Shown piece after piece: positions 7,166-15,507 of a stretch of DNA of 64,000 bases; the stretch's first letter is position 1, and the number at the start of each line of letters is the position of its first letter. Below the pieces are notes generated by a model, which was given only the letters and a program-made list of their open reading frames with translations, did no database searches and was not told the DNA's origin. Source of the stretch: a virus. A program made the translations under genes and the position numbers. Location of the stretch: positions 1-64,000 of the IMG/VR virus record IMGVR_UViG_3300025128_006668, one strand, 5' to 3'.

Positions 7166-8037
7166 TGAAATTCTTAGACCCAAACACAGAAAACGCAGTA
7201 AAGGATAGGCGTAGGATTATGAAAGACATACTTGTTATAGGAGAGACATGCACCGATGAATTCGTCTATGGAATAATAGATAGGATATCTCAAGAGTCCC
7301 CATCTCCTATCTTCTTAAGTAGCGGCAAAAAAATATCGTATCAAGGAATGTGTTCTAATGTTGCTGCAAATATAAGGTCTATCTCTACAAGCTCTAATGT
7401 TTCTGTTGTCACCAACAAAGAGCCTATTATAAAGAGAAGATTCATAGACTCAAGGCATAATGTCATGACTTATAGAGTTGATGAAAACGACTCTACTCCT
7501 AGAATAGATATGAGCAGTCTAATTCCTCACTTGAAGGCAGATGCTGTTATTGTCTCAGACTACGACAAAGGATTCATGAACCATGAGGATCTAGAATATT
7601 TAGTTAAACTTTTTGATTGCCCTAAGTTTATTGATACAAAGAAGATAATATCCAGTAGATGGGCTAACGGGTTTGATTTTATAAAGATAAACTCAGAAGA
7701 GCTGTTTGCAAATTTGGCAAGCCACGGGACAATCGAAAGACTCTTAGATGCTTGTAATGACCTAATAGTCACATCTGGAGCAGAGGGAGCGACTCTATAC
7801 TCTGGAAGCAACAAAAAGACATTCAACGGACACAAGGTAAAAGTTTCTCAAGTCAGCGGTGCTGGCGATACATTTCTATCAGGACTTGCAACGAGATTCA
7901 TGGAAACTAAAGATATAGAAGATGCTATAAGCTTTGCAAACACTTGCTCAGCAATAGCAGTTTCAAAGGAGAACATAAGTGTCGTCAATAGAAGAGAAGT
8001 TGATAACTTTGGACGAGGCTGTTGCTCTATCGGCTAG
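7165..8037 (+). CDS. PfkB/HldE-type sugar (heptose) kinase
   Basis: 290 residues. ILVIGETCTDEFVYG opens a ribokinase fold. The middle matches the RfaE/HldE kinase domain (ADAVIVSDYDKGFM), and the C-terminus has the catalytic block VSGAGDTFLSGLA with the Asp base. The family phosphorylates D-glycero-D-manno-heptose-7-phosphate at C1. The partner nucleotidyltransferase begins 59 nt before this stop, so the two HldE domains occur as separate, translationally coupled proteins. The true start may be the ATG at 7219 (MKDILVIGE). Confidence 0.82.
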   Translation: MKFLDPNTENAVKDRRRIMKDILVIGETCTDEFVYGIIDRISQESPSPIFLSSGKKISYQGMCSNVAANIRSISTSSNVSVVTNKEPIIKRRFIDSRHNVMTYRVDENDSTPRIDMSSLIPHLKADAVIVSDYDKGFMNHEDLEYLVKLFDCPKFIDTKKIISSRWANGFDFIKINSEELFANLASHGTIERLLDACNDLIVTSGAEGATLYSGSNKKTFNGHKVKVSQVSGAGDTFLSGLATRFMETKDIEDAISFANTCSAIAVSKENISVVNRREVDNFGRGCCSIG

Positions 8038-8452
8038 TAGCTCTACAAGAGTCGGTCTAACAAACGGTTGCTTCGATATATTTCATGGAGGACACTGTGA
8101 CTTGCTTGAGTTCTCGCGAGAAAATTGTGATATCCTGTTAGTAGGTTTAAATACTGATAGTATAATTAAGAGAAGGAAGGGAAAAGACAGACCTATAAAC
8201 TGCTTATATGAGAGAATGAAAGTAGTTGCTTCCAATAAGGATGTTGACTTTGTCTTTTCTTTTGACTTTGAAAATGCTTTACACATAGTAGAGAAGATAG
8301 TTCCGGACGCATATTTTCAGGGAGACGAATACAGGGGTCTTCTAAGCGCCGAAGAAGAGATTACTAATGTCATGTATATAGAAAAAAATAAGAGTAGTAG
8401 CAGTAATACTATAGACAGGATACTAAGTGGATACGAAAAAGAAAATAAATAA
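7979..8452 (+). CDS. HldE/TagD-type sugar-phosphate nucleotidyltransferase
   Basis: 157 residues from a GTG with AAAGGAG upstream. VGLTNGCFDIFHGGHCDLLE is the cytidylyltransferase signature (GxFDxxHxGH), followed by LLVGLNTDSIIKRRKGKDRP and YERMKVVASNKDVD. It matches the second domain of HldE (ADP-heptose synthase), though CDP-glycerol and CDP-ribitol enzymes share the fold, so the activated sugar is not certain. The usual C-terminal T-IIDRI motif appears as SNTIDRIL. Confidence 0.85.
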   Translation: MSSIEEKLITLDEAVALSASSSTRVGLTNGCFDIFHGGHCDLLEFSRENCDILLVGLNTDSIIKRRKGKDRPINCLYERMKVVASNKDVDFVFSFDFENALHIVEKIVPDAYFQGDEYRGLLSAEEEITNVMYIEKNKSSSSNTIDRILSGYEKENK

Positions 8453-8897
8453 TATCCAGTCAGAATGGATTTCCAATAACAAATCATATGACCAAAGAGA
8501 CAGGGCAAGAAAGTTTTTAGCAGGCTGCGTAAGTATCGCTTCTATGCTGTCCGATGATGATGAGGGTAGAAGGTTGCTTTTTGCAATGCCTGAGTCTGCG
8601 GGGGATATACTATTAGCAACTTCATTGCTCCGCAGCATTAAGGAACAGTATCCAGAATATAATATATATTTTTCGTGCAAGCCGAAGTTCTTTGATCTAT
8701 TAGAAGGAAACCCATATATACATAAGTTAGTGCCTTACCATGAGGTGATAGATAACTTTACTTGGATGGAAGGTGCGGCGTATACGGAGAAGATCTTTGA
8801 TATATCTCTAACGCCATACTTTTTTACACAAAGGTCACCCATGTACATCCATAATGGCAATAGTAATATAGCATACAATATAAGGTACGAACAATAA
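8427..8897 (+). CDS. GT9 heptosyltransferase-like protein, N-terminal half
   Basis: 156 residues from GTG. LLFAMPESAGDILLATSLLRSIKEQYP is the family 9 (ADP-heptose:LPS heptosyltransferase) N-domain opening, and YNIYFSCKPKFFDLLEGNPYIHKLVPY follows the expected Rossmann pattern. It stops at TAA in a TAATG junction, and the C-terminal half is the next gene, so the usual ~340-residue enzyme is split in two. This could be a fixed split or a recent frameshift. Confidence 0.75.
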   Translation: MDTKKKINNIQSEWISNNKSYDQRDRARKFLAGCVSIASMLSDDDEGRRLLFAMPESAGDILLATSLLRSIKEQYPEYNIYFSCKPKFFDLLEGNPYIHKLVPYHEVIDNFTWMEGAAYTEKIFDISLTPYFFTQRSPMYIHNGNSNIAYNIRYEQ

Positions 8898-9442
8898 TGC
8901 ATATCGTCGAGTGCTATGCTCTTAGCTGCGGGCTAAAAATAGATAAGCCATATATCCCTCAGGAAGAGATTGATCTTCCTTCAGGTAAATACATAACCTT
9001 TCATCCCGATTGCGCAAAAGGAAATACAAGGTCATATATCTATTGGGAAAAAGTATTAGAAAAAATTTCGGATCTAGGATACGAGATAGTAAGAGTAGGT
9101 ACCGATGAACCTCAGCAAGATTTTGAGGGTATAAATATTGAGTATTTTCACTCCCTAAACACAAGGCAATTAACATATCTTATTGATAATGCTTCGTTGC
9201 ACTTAGGCTACGACAGTTTGCCGGTGCACATTGCTTCGGCCTTGGGTAAAAAGATAGTATGTGTATACTCAGTTTACTCTTCTCATAGTTACCCTTTTTG
9301 GTCTAAAAAGGAAGACATTAGACTTCACGAGCCTGACTGGAGTGAACACAGACCTTCCTTTAACTACTTTGAACAAAATCCAATCATAAATACAATAGAC
9401 CATAATGAAATATCGTCTTCAGTAATAGAGCTTTTAACATAG
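8897..9442 (+). CDS. GT9 heptosyltransferase-like protein, C-terminal half
   Basis: 181 residues: YITFHPDCAKGNTRSYIYWEKVLEKI, a YEIVRVGTDEP strand, and the donor-site block LHLGYDSLPVHIASALGKKIVCVYS typical of GT9 C-domains (the family usually has GxDSgxxHxAaAl). Its ATG overlaps the stop of the N-terminal half. Its own stop TAG touches the first base of the tmRNA. Confidence 0.75.
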   Translation: MHIVECYALSCGLKIDKPYIPQEEIDLPSGKYITFHPDCAKGNTRSYIYWEKVLEKISDLGYEIVRVGTDEPQQDFEGINIEYFHSLNTRQLTYLIDNASLHLGYDSLPVHIASALGKKIVCVYSVYSSHSYPFWSKKEDIRLHEPDWSEHRPSFNYFEQNPIINTIDHNEISSSVIELLT

Positions 9443-9779
9443 GGGGGTGAAGAGGATTCGACTGTTAGTTGAAACAATAGTTGCATGTAGTAGTTGAACG
9501 AATGGCTACTATAAAAATCGTTCATACTTTTAAGTGCAGAAAAGAATTTCTCACTAGCCGCTTAGTGCGGCAGGGGTATCACAGCCCTGTAAACCAAATA
9601 GTGATGACGCAGATAAATCTGATAGAGGCTGTACACTTGAGTCATCGTGCATGATGGTAATAATTTACCTGACTCCGATAATCGGATAGCTTTGTCTGCT
9701 GTGCGACTACAACAGACTAAACATGTAGGGATTATTGCAGAGGCTAGTCAGGACGCGGGTTCAACTCCCGCCACCTCCA
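9443..9779 (+). ncRNA. ssrA: tmRNA (transfer-messenger RNA)
   Basis: The 5' end GGGGGTGAAGAGGATTCGAC pairs with the 3' end ...CACCTCC plus discriminator A. The 3' arm GACGCGGGTTCAACTCCCGCC is the canonical tmRNA T-arm. The tag frame starts at GCA 9536 and reads AEKNFSLAA then TAG (9563-9565), ending in the protease-recognised LAA. The 337-nt length fits. It rescues stalled ribosomes and tags nascent chains. It sits inside the glycan operon, directly after a stop codon, on the coding strand. Confidence 0.95.
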
Positions 9780-9789
9780 CTAAAGCTTA

Positions 9790-10491
9790 ATGAAGGCAAT
9801 AAGATCTTTTTACATGAATCTCGACATGGGCGATCTAGTCTATTCGCTACTGTTCTGTAAGATTCTTGGTACAGAGAGGGTGTATGTGGATGGGGGCGAA
9901 GGGACAGTAAAGTTTAATTGGAACTCTGCTGATTTCATCTTGCCTTTACTTCAGAGTCAAAATTATGTAGAGATATTACCGTATGACAATCAAGAATTTG
10001 ATATTGATTATGGAATACATCCAGAAAATATTAGAGTAGAGGCTGGCTACAATCTTGTTAGTTACCACGCATCTAAGTTTGATATAAGTTTTGATGACTA
10101 TGGCGTAAACAAACCTTGGCTTTCTCTAGACACAGTGGATGACTCATATATTAAGTCTAAAAAAGTTCTTATAAACAGGACACACAGGTATAGAGGTAAT
10201 GATACCTTTTACTATGATTTTCTTAAATATTACAAACCAAGCGAACTTGTATTCTGTGGAATAGATGAAGAGTATGACTCGTTTTGTTCTGACTTCAACG
10301 CAAACATTGATTTTTTAAAGACAGAGAACTCTTTAGAGTTAGCAACTTTGATAAACTCAGTTCCTGTTTTTGTTGGAAATCAATCTCTTATATGTGCAAT
10401 CGCTCAAGGTTTAGGAAAAACTTGCTATATAGAGACAGGAAGATTAGCCGCCAACTATCTTTTTAACAGACAGAATATACTATACTTCTAG
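9790..10491 (+). CDS. Glycosyltransferase-like protein (GT9-related fold)
   Basis: 233 residues. MGDLVYSLLFCKIL near the N-terminus recalls the GDxIxxxP start of GT9 and GT-B enzymes, and VPVFVGNQSLICAIAQGLGKTCYIE resembles the GT9 donor-site helix. It is short for a full GT-B enzyme, and the central part is not recognisable. Position between the tmRNA and a GT17 gene supports a role in glycan assembly. Confidence 0.55.
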   Translation: MKAIRSFYMNLDMGDLVYSLLFCKILGTERVYVDGGEGTVKFNWNSADFILPLLQSQNYVEILPYDNQEFDIDYGIHPENIRVEAGYNLVSYHASKFDISFDDYGVNKPWLSLDTVDDSYIKSKKVLINRTHRYRGNDTFYYDFLKYYKPSELVFCGIDEEYDSFCSDFNANIDFLKTENSLELATLINSVPVFVGNQSLICAIAQGLGKTCYIETGRLAANYLFNRQNILYF

Positions 10492-10504
10492 AAGGAAGAT
10501 TAAA

Positions 10505-11407
10505 ATGAAAAGGAAAGTGTTTGGGTGCGGGTCTTTTTTCAATGAGAATGATTTATTTGAGATAAAACTAAATCAACAACAAAGCTTCATAGACACTTTT
10601 ATAGTATTAGAAGTAGGCGAAACCCATACTGGCGACAAAAAAGGTTTTAATTTTGATCAGAAAAGATTTGCAGATTACTCATCAAAAATAATGTATAAGA
10701 CATTTGATAGCTTCGATGAAGAGATCAATAACAATCCTGAATTGCTTGATGGCTTCTCTACTAGAGATAAGTCATCGGAGGGTAGAAATACAAAGGACTG
10801 GATAAGGGAAAGATTCCAAGGTAACTACCAAGTAAAACTCCTCAAGGAAGCCGGCGCAAAACCTACGGACTTAGTACTGATAAGCTCCGCAGATGAGATA
10901 GTTAGTGAAGACGCTTTTAATAGAGCTTTAGAGAGATTTGAGAATACAAGTCAGTTTGAGATAAGATCTCCATCTAGTGGAATTATAGGTATTGGCAGGC
11001 CCATATTTGGGTTTATGCTAGACCTATACGTTTACAAGTTTAATCTCTTTTGCAAAAATGAGGCTACTGCGGTTATTACAGAGTTTGGAACATTACAAAA
11101 TATACTTCCAACAACTATTCAAGGGCTGTCTATGGCTACGCATGACGCAATACCTCAAGGAGGTTGGCACTTTGCTTGGCTAGACAAGTCAGGAGGTCTG
11201 GAAGTTTTGCAAAAACAAAAAAGCTGGGCACACTCCAGAGATAGGGTAAACGGACACAAGACTAAGTACGAGAACAATAATAGAGAGGAAGCCCTAGAAA
11301 GGCTATTCGCAGATTATAAAGTTACTAAGAGAGATATCTCTGCAGATACCCATCCTAGCTATTTAATAAATAATATTGAAAAGTATAAGGCATATATACA
11401 AAAGTGA
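10505..11407 (+). CDS. Family 17 glycosyltransferase
   Basis: 300 residues. NENDLFEIKLNQQQSFIDTF followed by LEVGETHTG matches GT17 (beta-1,4-mannosyl-glycoprotein GlcNAc-transferase family). VLISSADEIV supplies an acidic DxD-like site, and QGGWHFAWL is the conserved C-terminal motif. Bacterial and phage members presumably add a sugar to surface glycans; donor and acceptor are unknown. GAAGGA lies upstream, and the TGA overlaps the next GTG start. Confidence 0.82.
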   Translation: MKRKVFGCGSFFNENDLFEIKLNQQQSFIDTFIVLEVGETHTGDKKGFNFDQKRFADYSSKIMYKTFDSFDEEINNNPELLDGFSTRDKSSEGRNTKDWIRERFQGNYQVKLLKEAGAKPTDLVLISSADEIVSEDAFNRALERFENTSQFEIRSPSSGIIGIGRPIFGFMLDLYVYKFNLFCKNEATAVITEFGTLQNILPTTIQGLSMATHDAIPQGGWHFAWLDKSGGLEVLQKQKSWAHSRDRVNGHKTKYENNNREEALERLFADYKVTKRDISADTHPSYLINNIEKYKAYIQK

Positions 11408-12417
11408 ACAGAATAGTTTTAGAAGATCTGCAGTCTATAGCAGAACATGCGTTGCCTTGGGAGAATATTTTTGGAAAGACAATCCTTGTTACAGGCTCAA
11501 ATGGATTCCTCGGTAGGCATATAGTAAAAGTATTAGAGTTCTTTAATACTACAAGATCTGCAGATATAGATATTATATGTCTTTCAAAAAGTAATGGAAC
11601 AACGCCGAAAGGAGTCACTTCAATAGTACAAGATGTGTGTTCTCCAATCTCTATAAACAAATGGGTGGATTTTGTATTCCACGCTGCTAGTCCTGCTAAA
11701 CCATCCCTGTATAGTAAAAGACCGGTCGATACTATAAACGCAAATGTTTTAGGAACGATAAATTTGCTTAATGAGTTTCCAGATGCGACCATGCTATATT
11801 TTAGTAGCGGAGGAGTCTATGGATGTATGGATAAAGAAAATATTCCAATATCAGAGACTTGTTATGGTTATGTAGATCCTACTGATTTTAAAGCCTGCTA
11901 CAATGAGAGTAAGAGAATGGCAGAGAACATATGTGCTAGCTATTTTTATCAATTCGCAACACCTACAATTATTGTTAGGCCATCATATGTATACGGGCCT
12001 CTAATGGCAAGCAACGATGAAAGGGCGTGTTCTACATTTGTACACAATGCAATAAGCAGAAAGCCTATAACACTTACATCCGGAGCTAGTGCTACGAGAT
12101 CTTTTTGTTATATAACAGATGCAATAACAGGCTTTTTCTCAGCATTATTTTTTGGTGAATACGGACAAGCCTATAATATAGGAGCCATTGAAGAGACAAG
12201 CATATCTGATCTAGCGAAAGTTGTTTCTGATTGCTTCCCTGCGGGGCAGGTGAAAATAAGCAAGTCTGAAAATAGATCAACTAAAAATACTGTTAATAGA
12301 AGCTGCTTGAGTATTGAAAAAATTAAAAAACTAGGATGGATTCCTAAGATCGGTCTTAAAAAAGGAATAGAAAGAACAATATCTAGCTATAAAAAGGAGC
12401 TATCAAATGGCATATAG
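11404..12417 (+). CDS. NAD-dependent nucleotide-sugar epimerase/dehydratase (extended SDR)
   Basis: 337 residues from GTG. TILVTGSNGFLGRHIVKVLE is the NAD-binding Rossmann motif. VDFVFHAASPAKPS and MLYFSSGGVYG with CYNESKRMAE give the catalytic Ser/Tyr-x3-Lys, and PTIIVRPSYVYGP and RSFCYITDAI are typical of the UDP-glucuronate decarboxylase/epimerase branch. The first ~25 residues precede the usual start. The specific reaction cannot be read from sequence. The next ATG overlaps its stop region. Confidence 0.82.
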   Translation: MNRIVLEDLQSIAEHALPWENIFGKTILVTGSNGFLGRHIVKVLEFFNTTRSADIDIICLSKSNGTTPKGVTSIVQDVCSPISINKWVDFVFHAASPAKPSLYSKRPVDTINANVLGTINLLNEFPDATMLYFSSGGVYGCMDKENIPISETCYGYVDPTDFKACYNESKRMAENICASYFYQFATPTIIVRPSYVYGPLMASNDERACSTFVHNAISRKPITLTSGASATRSFCYITDAITGFFSALFFGEYGQAYNIGAIEETSISDLAKVVSDCFPAGQVKISKSENRSTKNTVNRSCLSIEKIKKLGWIPKIGLKKGIERTISSYKKELSNGI

Positions 12418-13099
12418 TAGAAAGTATTTAGAGGATTTTCCAGACTTCAAGAGTATATATTTTGTAAACGATGATATGTGGTGGAGTGAGGAAGACTCAA
12501 GAGGTTATGGAGATCAGTTCGAAAGCAACAAAGACCCAATAGGGCCAGTATTGCCTCTACTCAAAGGTAATTCTGTAGCAGTTCAGGCAGGAGCTAACTG
12601 TGGGTGGGTGACAAGAGAAGTGGCAAAGCATTTCTCTGATGTGTATACTTTTGAACCAGATGCCTTAAGCTTCCTCTGTGTTTGTATGAACTTACCACAA
12701 GATAATGTTCATAAGTTTCAAGCCTGTCTTGGCAGTACGCATGAAACGGTCAAGATTAATACAGACTGCCGATCTGACTGGGGATCTGGAGCTGACCATG
12801 TTGAGCCGAATCCCCAAGGTGAAGCAGGATCGGTTCCGACAATTTTGATAGACGATCTGAATCTAAATGCCTGTGATTTTATACAGCTAGATCTAGAGGG
12901 ATATGAATATTTTGCTCTCGAAGGAGCTAAAAATACGATTGCTAAATTCAAGCCTGTGCTACAGATAGAAGTAGCGCACCATGCAAGATACGGCGTATCT
13001 CTGGATCAAATAAAAGAGTTTATGAAACAATACGGCTATGAAAACTTCCGTCCTATAGGGGTTGGTGGAGTTGGCGGTAATGACTGGATTGCTTACTAA
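12407..13099 (+). CDS. FkbM-family SAM methyltransferase
   Basis: 230 residues. AVQAGANCGWVTREVAKHF is the SAM loop, DVYTFEPDALSFLCVCMNL the acidic strand, and CDFIQLDLEGYEYFALEGAK is the FkbM signature. FkbM enzymes are mostly O-methyltransferases acting on glycans or polyketides. AAAAGGAG precedes the ATG, which overlaps the upstream gene by 11 nt. Confidence 0.82.
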   Translation: MAYSRKYLEDFPDFKSIYFVNDDMWWSEEDSRGYGDQFESNKDPIGPVLPLLKGNSVAVQAGANCGWVTREVAKHFSDVYTFEPDALSFLCVCMNLPQDNVHKFQACLGSTHETVKINTDCRSDWGSGADHVEPNPQGEAGSVPTILIDDLNLNACDFIQLDLEGYEYFALEGAKNTIAKFKPVLQIEVAHHARYGVSLDQIKEFMKQYGYENFRPIGVGGVGGNDWIAY

Positions 13100-13109
13100 G
13101 GATACTCAA

Positions 13110-13850
13110 ATGAACTTCTGTGTTTTTAATATATATTCCGAAAATATAAAACAGGTAGCAGAGCTAACAATAGAGCAAAACAAAAGAGCCTATTGTAACA
13201 AGCATGGCTATGACCACATAATTGTAAAAGATAACCAAGAAAAATTTCATACAAATAGAGATTATGGAATCCCTCATTATGGATATGAAAAAATTGGTAT
13301 GGCACTAGAGCTGATATCTTCAGGCAAATACGACTGGATTTTTTGGTGCGGTAGCGATACCATGATAACTAACTTCAATATATCTTTAGACGACCTCATT
13401 GACAATAATTACGAAATGGTAGTAGCAAACGACCTATGGGGAATAAATGCCGACTCAATACTCTTTAGAGCTTCGGATAAATCTGTAGAGTTTCTCACAG
13501 AAGTCTATGAGAGCTTTCCTGACTATGTAGATGATAATGGTATAAACTACGATCATGGTATAAAACTTCCTGATGGTTCTATGAGAGGGTGGGCTGAGCA
13601 GGGTGCGATAACAGACTTACTAAAGCACGGCGAGTGGGCAACCACTGTTAAACGAGTGCCACAAAAAGTAATGAACTCTTATCTTTATCACATGTATCCA
13701 AGCCAGTGGCACTCTAAAGGAGTTGACTGTGATGGAAATGATGGTAGATGGTCTAAGGGAGACTTTCTTCTCCATCTTCCGGGAATGATAGATAGTACAA
13801 GAATAAGAATAATCAACGATGTAATGAAAGAGGTAGTAGGTAATGACTGA
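13110..13850 (+). CDS. GT34-like (galactosyltransferase GMA12/MNN10) glycosyltransferase
   Basis: 246 residues from the ATG with TAAGGA upstream. Features of GT-A family 34 are present: NKRAYCNKHGYDHIIVKDN (conserved Y--HGY), YEKIGMALELISSGKYDWIFW leading to a GSDTMI metal site (DxD variant), and AEQGAITDLL followed by HLPGM near the C-terminus. The family transfers galactose or xylose. The acceptor here is unknown but probably the glycan made by the neighbouring genes. Confidence 0.72.
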   Translation: MNFCVFNIYSENIKQVAELTIEQNKRAYCNKHGYDHIIVKDNQEKFHTNRDYGIPHYGYEKIGMALELISSGKYDWIFWCGSDTMITNFNISLDDLIDNNYEMVVANDLWGINADSILFRASDKSVEFLTEVYESFPDYVDDNGINYDHGIKLPDGSMRGWAEQGAITDLLKHGEWATTVKRVPQKVMNSYLYHMYPSQWHSKGVDCDGNDGRWSKGDFLLHLPGMIDSTRIRIINDVMKEVVGND

Positions 13851-14358
13851 TTTTGTGATACTGTGCGCGCTAGAAGATGAGCTCCCTCCAGAAAGCAACC
13901 CTTACCGAGAGGTCACATTCTATACTGGCGTAGGAAAGGTGAACGCAGCATTAGCGGCAGCACATATAATACTATTTAAGAAGCCTAAGTATGTAATCAA
14001 TTTTGGTACGGCGGGCTCCTGCGACAAAGAGCTAGAAGGTCTCGTTGAATGTGGAACTTTTTTTGACAGAGATGAGTCGTCAAACTTTAATTCTCAAGGT
14101 ACAATTATATTAGATGAGGCTCTCGCCACTGTATCAACTGGCGATACCTTTGTCAAGGAGTCTACGGGAGACTGCGATCTTGTTGACATGGAATCATTTG
14201 CTATTGCTGAGGCTTGTAGAAGATATAAGACAAGCTTTAAGTGCTTCAAGTATGTAACTGATTATGTGGATGAGAATTCAGAGGAAGATTGGGCGAACAA
14301 TATATCCGATGGATATGGTTTATTTTTAGAGGAACTTGGTAAGCTATATGAAGAATAA
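13843..14358 (+). CDS. MTA/SAH nucleosidase-like nucleoside phosphorylase family protein
   Basis: 171 residues, short for the usual ~230. FYTGVGKVNAALAAAHI, YVINFGTAGSCDKE and LVDMESFAIAEACRRY with YVTDYVDE match the PNP/MTA-SAH nucleosidase fold, including the purine-site VDMES block and late Asp. The N-terminal portion is trimmed. If active it would remove S-adenosylhomocysteine made by the four methyltransferases of the island, relieving product inhibition. Confidence 0.72.
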   Translation: MTDFVILCALEDELPPESNPYREVTFYTGVGKVNAALAAAHIILFKKPKYVINFGTAGSCDKELEGLVECGTFFDRDESSNFNSQGTIILDEALATVSTGDTFVKESTGDCDLVDMESFAIAEACRRYKTSFKCFKYVTDYVDENSEEDWANNISDGYGLFLEELGKLYEE

Positions 14359-15496
14359 AAAGGTTTGGTATGCTCCTAATGGTTTTGAAGCCTATGGAGA
14401 AGAGGAAATAAAAGCGGTAGAAGATTGCCTTAGGGATGGTTGGCTTGCAGGATTTGGCGAAAGGTCTATCCAATTCGAACAGCAAGTATCATCTATGTTT
14501 GGAAAGAAGTCTGGAGTCTTTGTAAACTCCGGATCTTCCGCATGTTTATTGGCTATAGCATCTCTAGACCTGCCTAAAGGAAGTGAAATAGTGACACCGG
14601 CGTGCACATTTTCTACTACTGTTGCACCTATGATTCAGCTTGGCTACAAACCGGTCTTCTGCGATATAGATCTCACATCCTATGTCCCTACTGTTGACGC
14701 TGTTATAAATAAAATTACAGATAAAACAAAAGCTATAATGATACCTAATCTGATTGGGAATAAGCCTGACTGGGCTAGCTTGAGGGAAAAGCTATCTGAG
14801 ATCGGAAGAGATGACATCTATTTGATAGAGGACTCCGCAGATACAATAACCTTTACAAAAGAAACTGATGTATCGACAACCAGCTTTTACGCCAGTCATA
14901 TAATAACTGCCGGAGGGACTGGTGGTATGGTTATGTTTAATGATCAATCGCATGTTGATTTATGTCTGCAATACAGAGACTGGGGTAGGATAGGCAATAA
15001 CTCAGAAGAGATTGATGATAGATTCAATTATAGTATAGATGGTATACCCTATGACTTTAAATTCTTATACGGAGTATTAGGATATAATTTTAAATGCTGC
15101 GAGATGAATGCGGCATTCGGCTTAGTGCAACTCAAAAGATTTGACGAACTTCGTAGAATAAGAAGAGAAAATGTAGAAAGGTACCTAGAAAACCTAAAGG
15201 ATGTTTCTGAAGTATTGCTTCCAGATGACAGTATACAACCTAACTGGCTCGCTATTCCTCTTCAGACTGATGATAGATTAGGCTTATTAACTTTCTTAGA
15301 AAACAATAATATTCAGACAAGAGTAACATTTGCGGGCAACATAACTCGCCATCCAGTCTATAGAGATTATTTAGAGGACTTTAAAAATGCAGATATAGTT
15401 ATGAGAAATGGATTCTTGCTCGGGGCGCATCATGGAATGACTATAGAAGATGTAGACTATGTTTGCAATAAAATAAAAGAGTATTTTAGTAACTAG
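14348..15496 (+). CDS. ColD-like PLP-dependent nucleotide-sugar 3-dehydratase (DegT/DnrJ fold)
   Basis: 382 residues. The fold is clear: SGSSACLLAI (PLP phosphate), PACTFSTTV, LIEDSAD (pyridine Asp162), and a C-terminal small domain with AGNITRHPVY. The usual Schiff-base lysine position (SFxxxK) reads SFYASH, so His184 replaces Lys. That is the hallmark of GDP-4-keto-6-deoxymannose 3-dehydratase ColD and the related RfbH, and the length (~388 in ColD) and the LCLQYRDWGR and NGFLLGAHH regions also fit. It probably makes a 3,6-dideoxy-4-ketosugar rather than an amino sugar. An upstream in-frame TTG (14336) exists. Confidence 0.8.
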   Translation: MKNKKVWYAPNGFEAYGEEEIKAVEDCLRDGWLAGFGERSIQFEQQVSSMFGKKSGVFVNSGSSACLLAIASLDLPKGSEIVTPACTFSTTVAPMIQLGYKPVFCDIDLTSYVPTVDAVINKITDKTKAIMIPNLIGNKPDWASLREKLSEIGRDDIYLIEDSADTITFTKETDVSTTSFYASHIITAGGTGGMVMFNDQSHVDLCLQYRDWGRIGNNSEEIDDRFNYSIDGIPYDFKFLYGVLGYNFKCCEMNAAFGLVQLKRFDELRRIRRENVERYLENLKDVSEVLLPDDSIQPNWLAIPLQTDDRLGLLTFLENNNIQTRVTFAGNITRHPVYRDYLEDFKNADIVMRNGFLLGAHHGMTIEDVDYVCNKIKEYFSN

Positions 15497-15507
15497 GATT
15501 TTGATAC

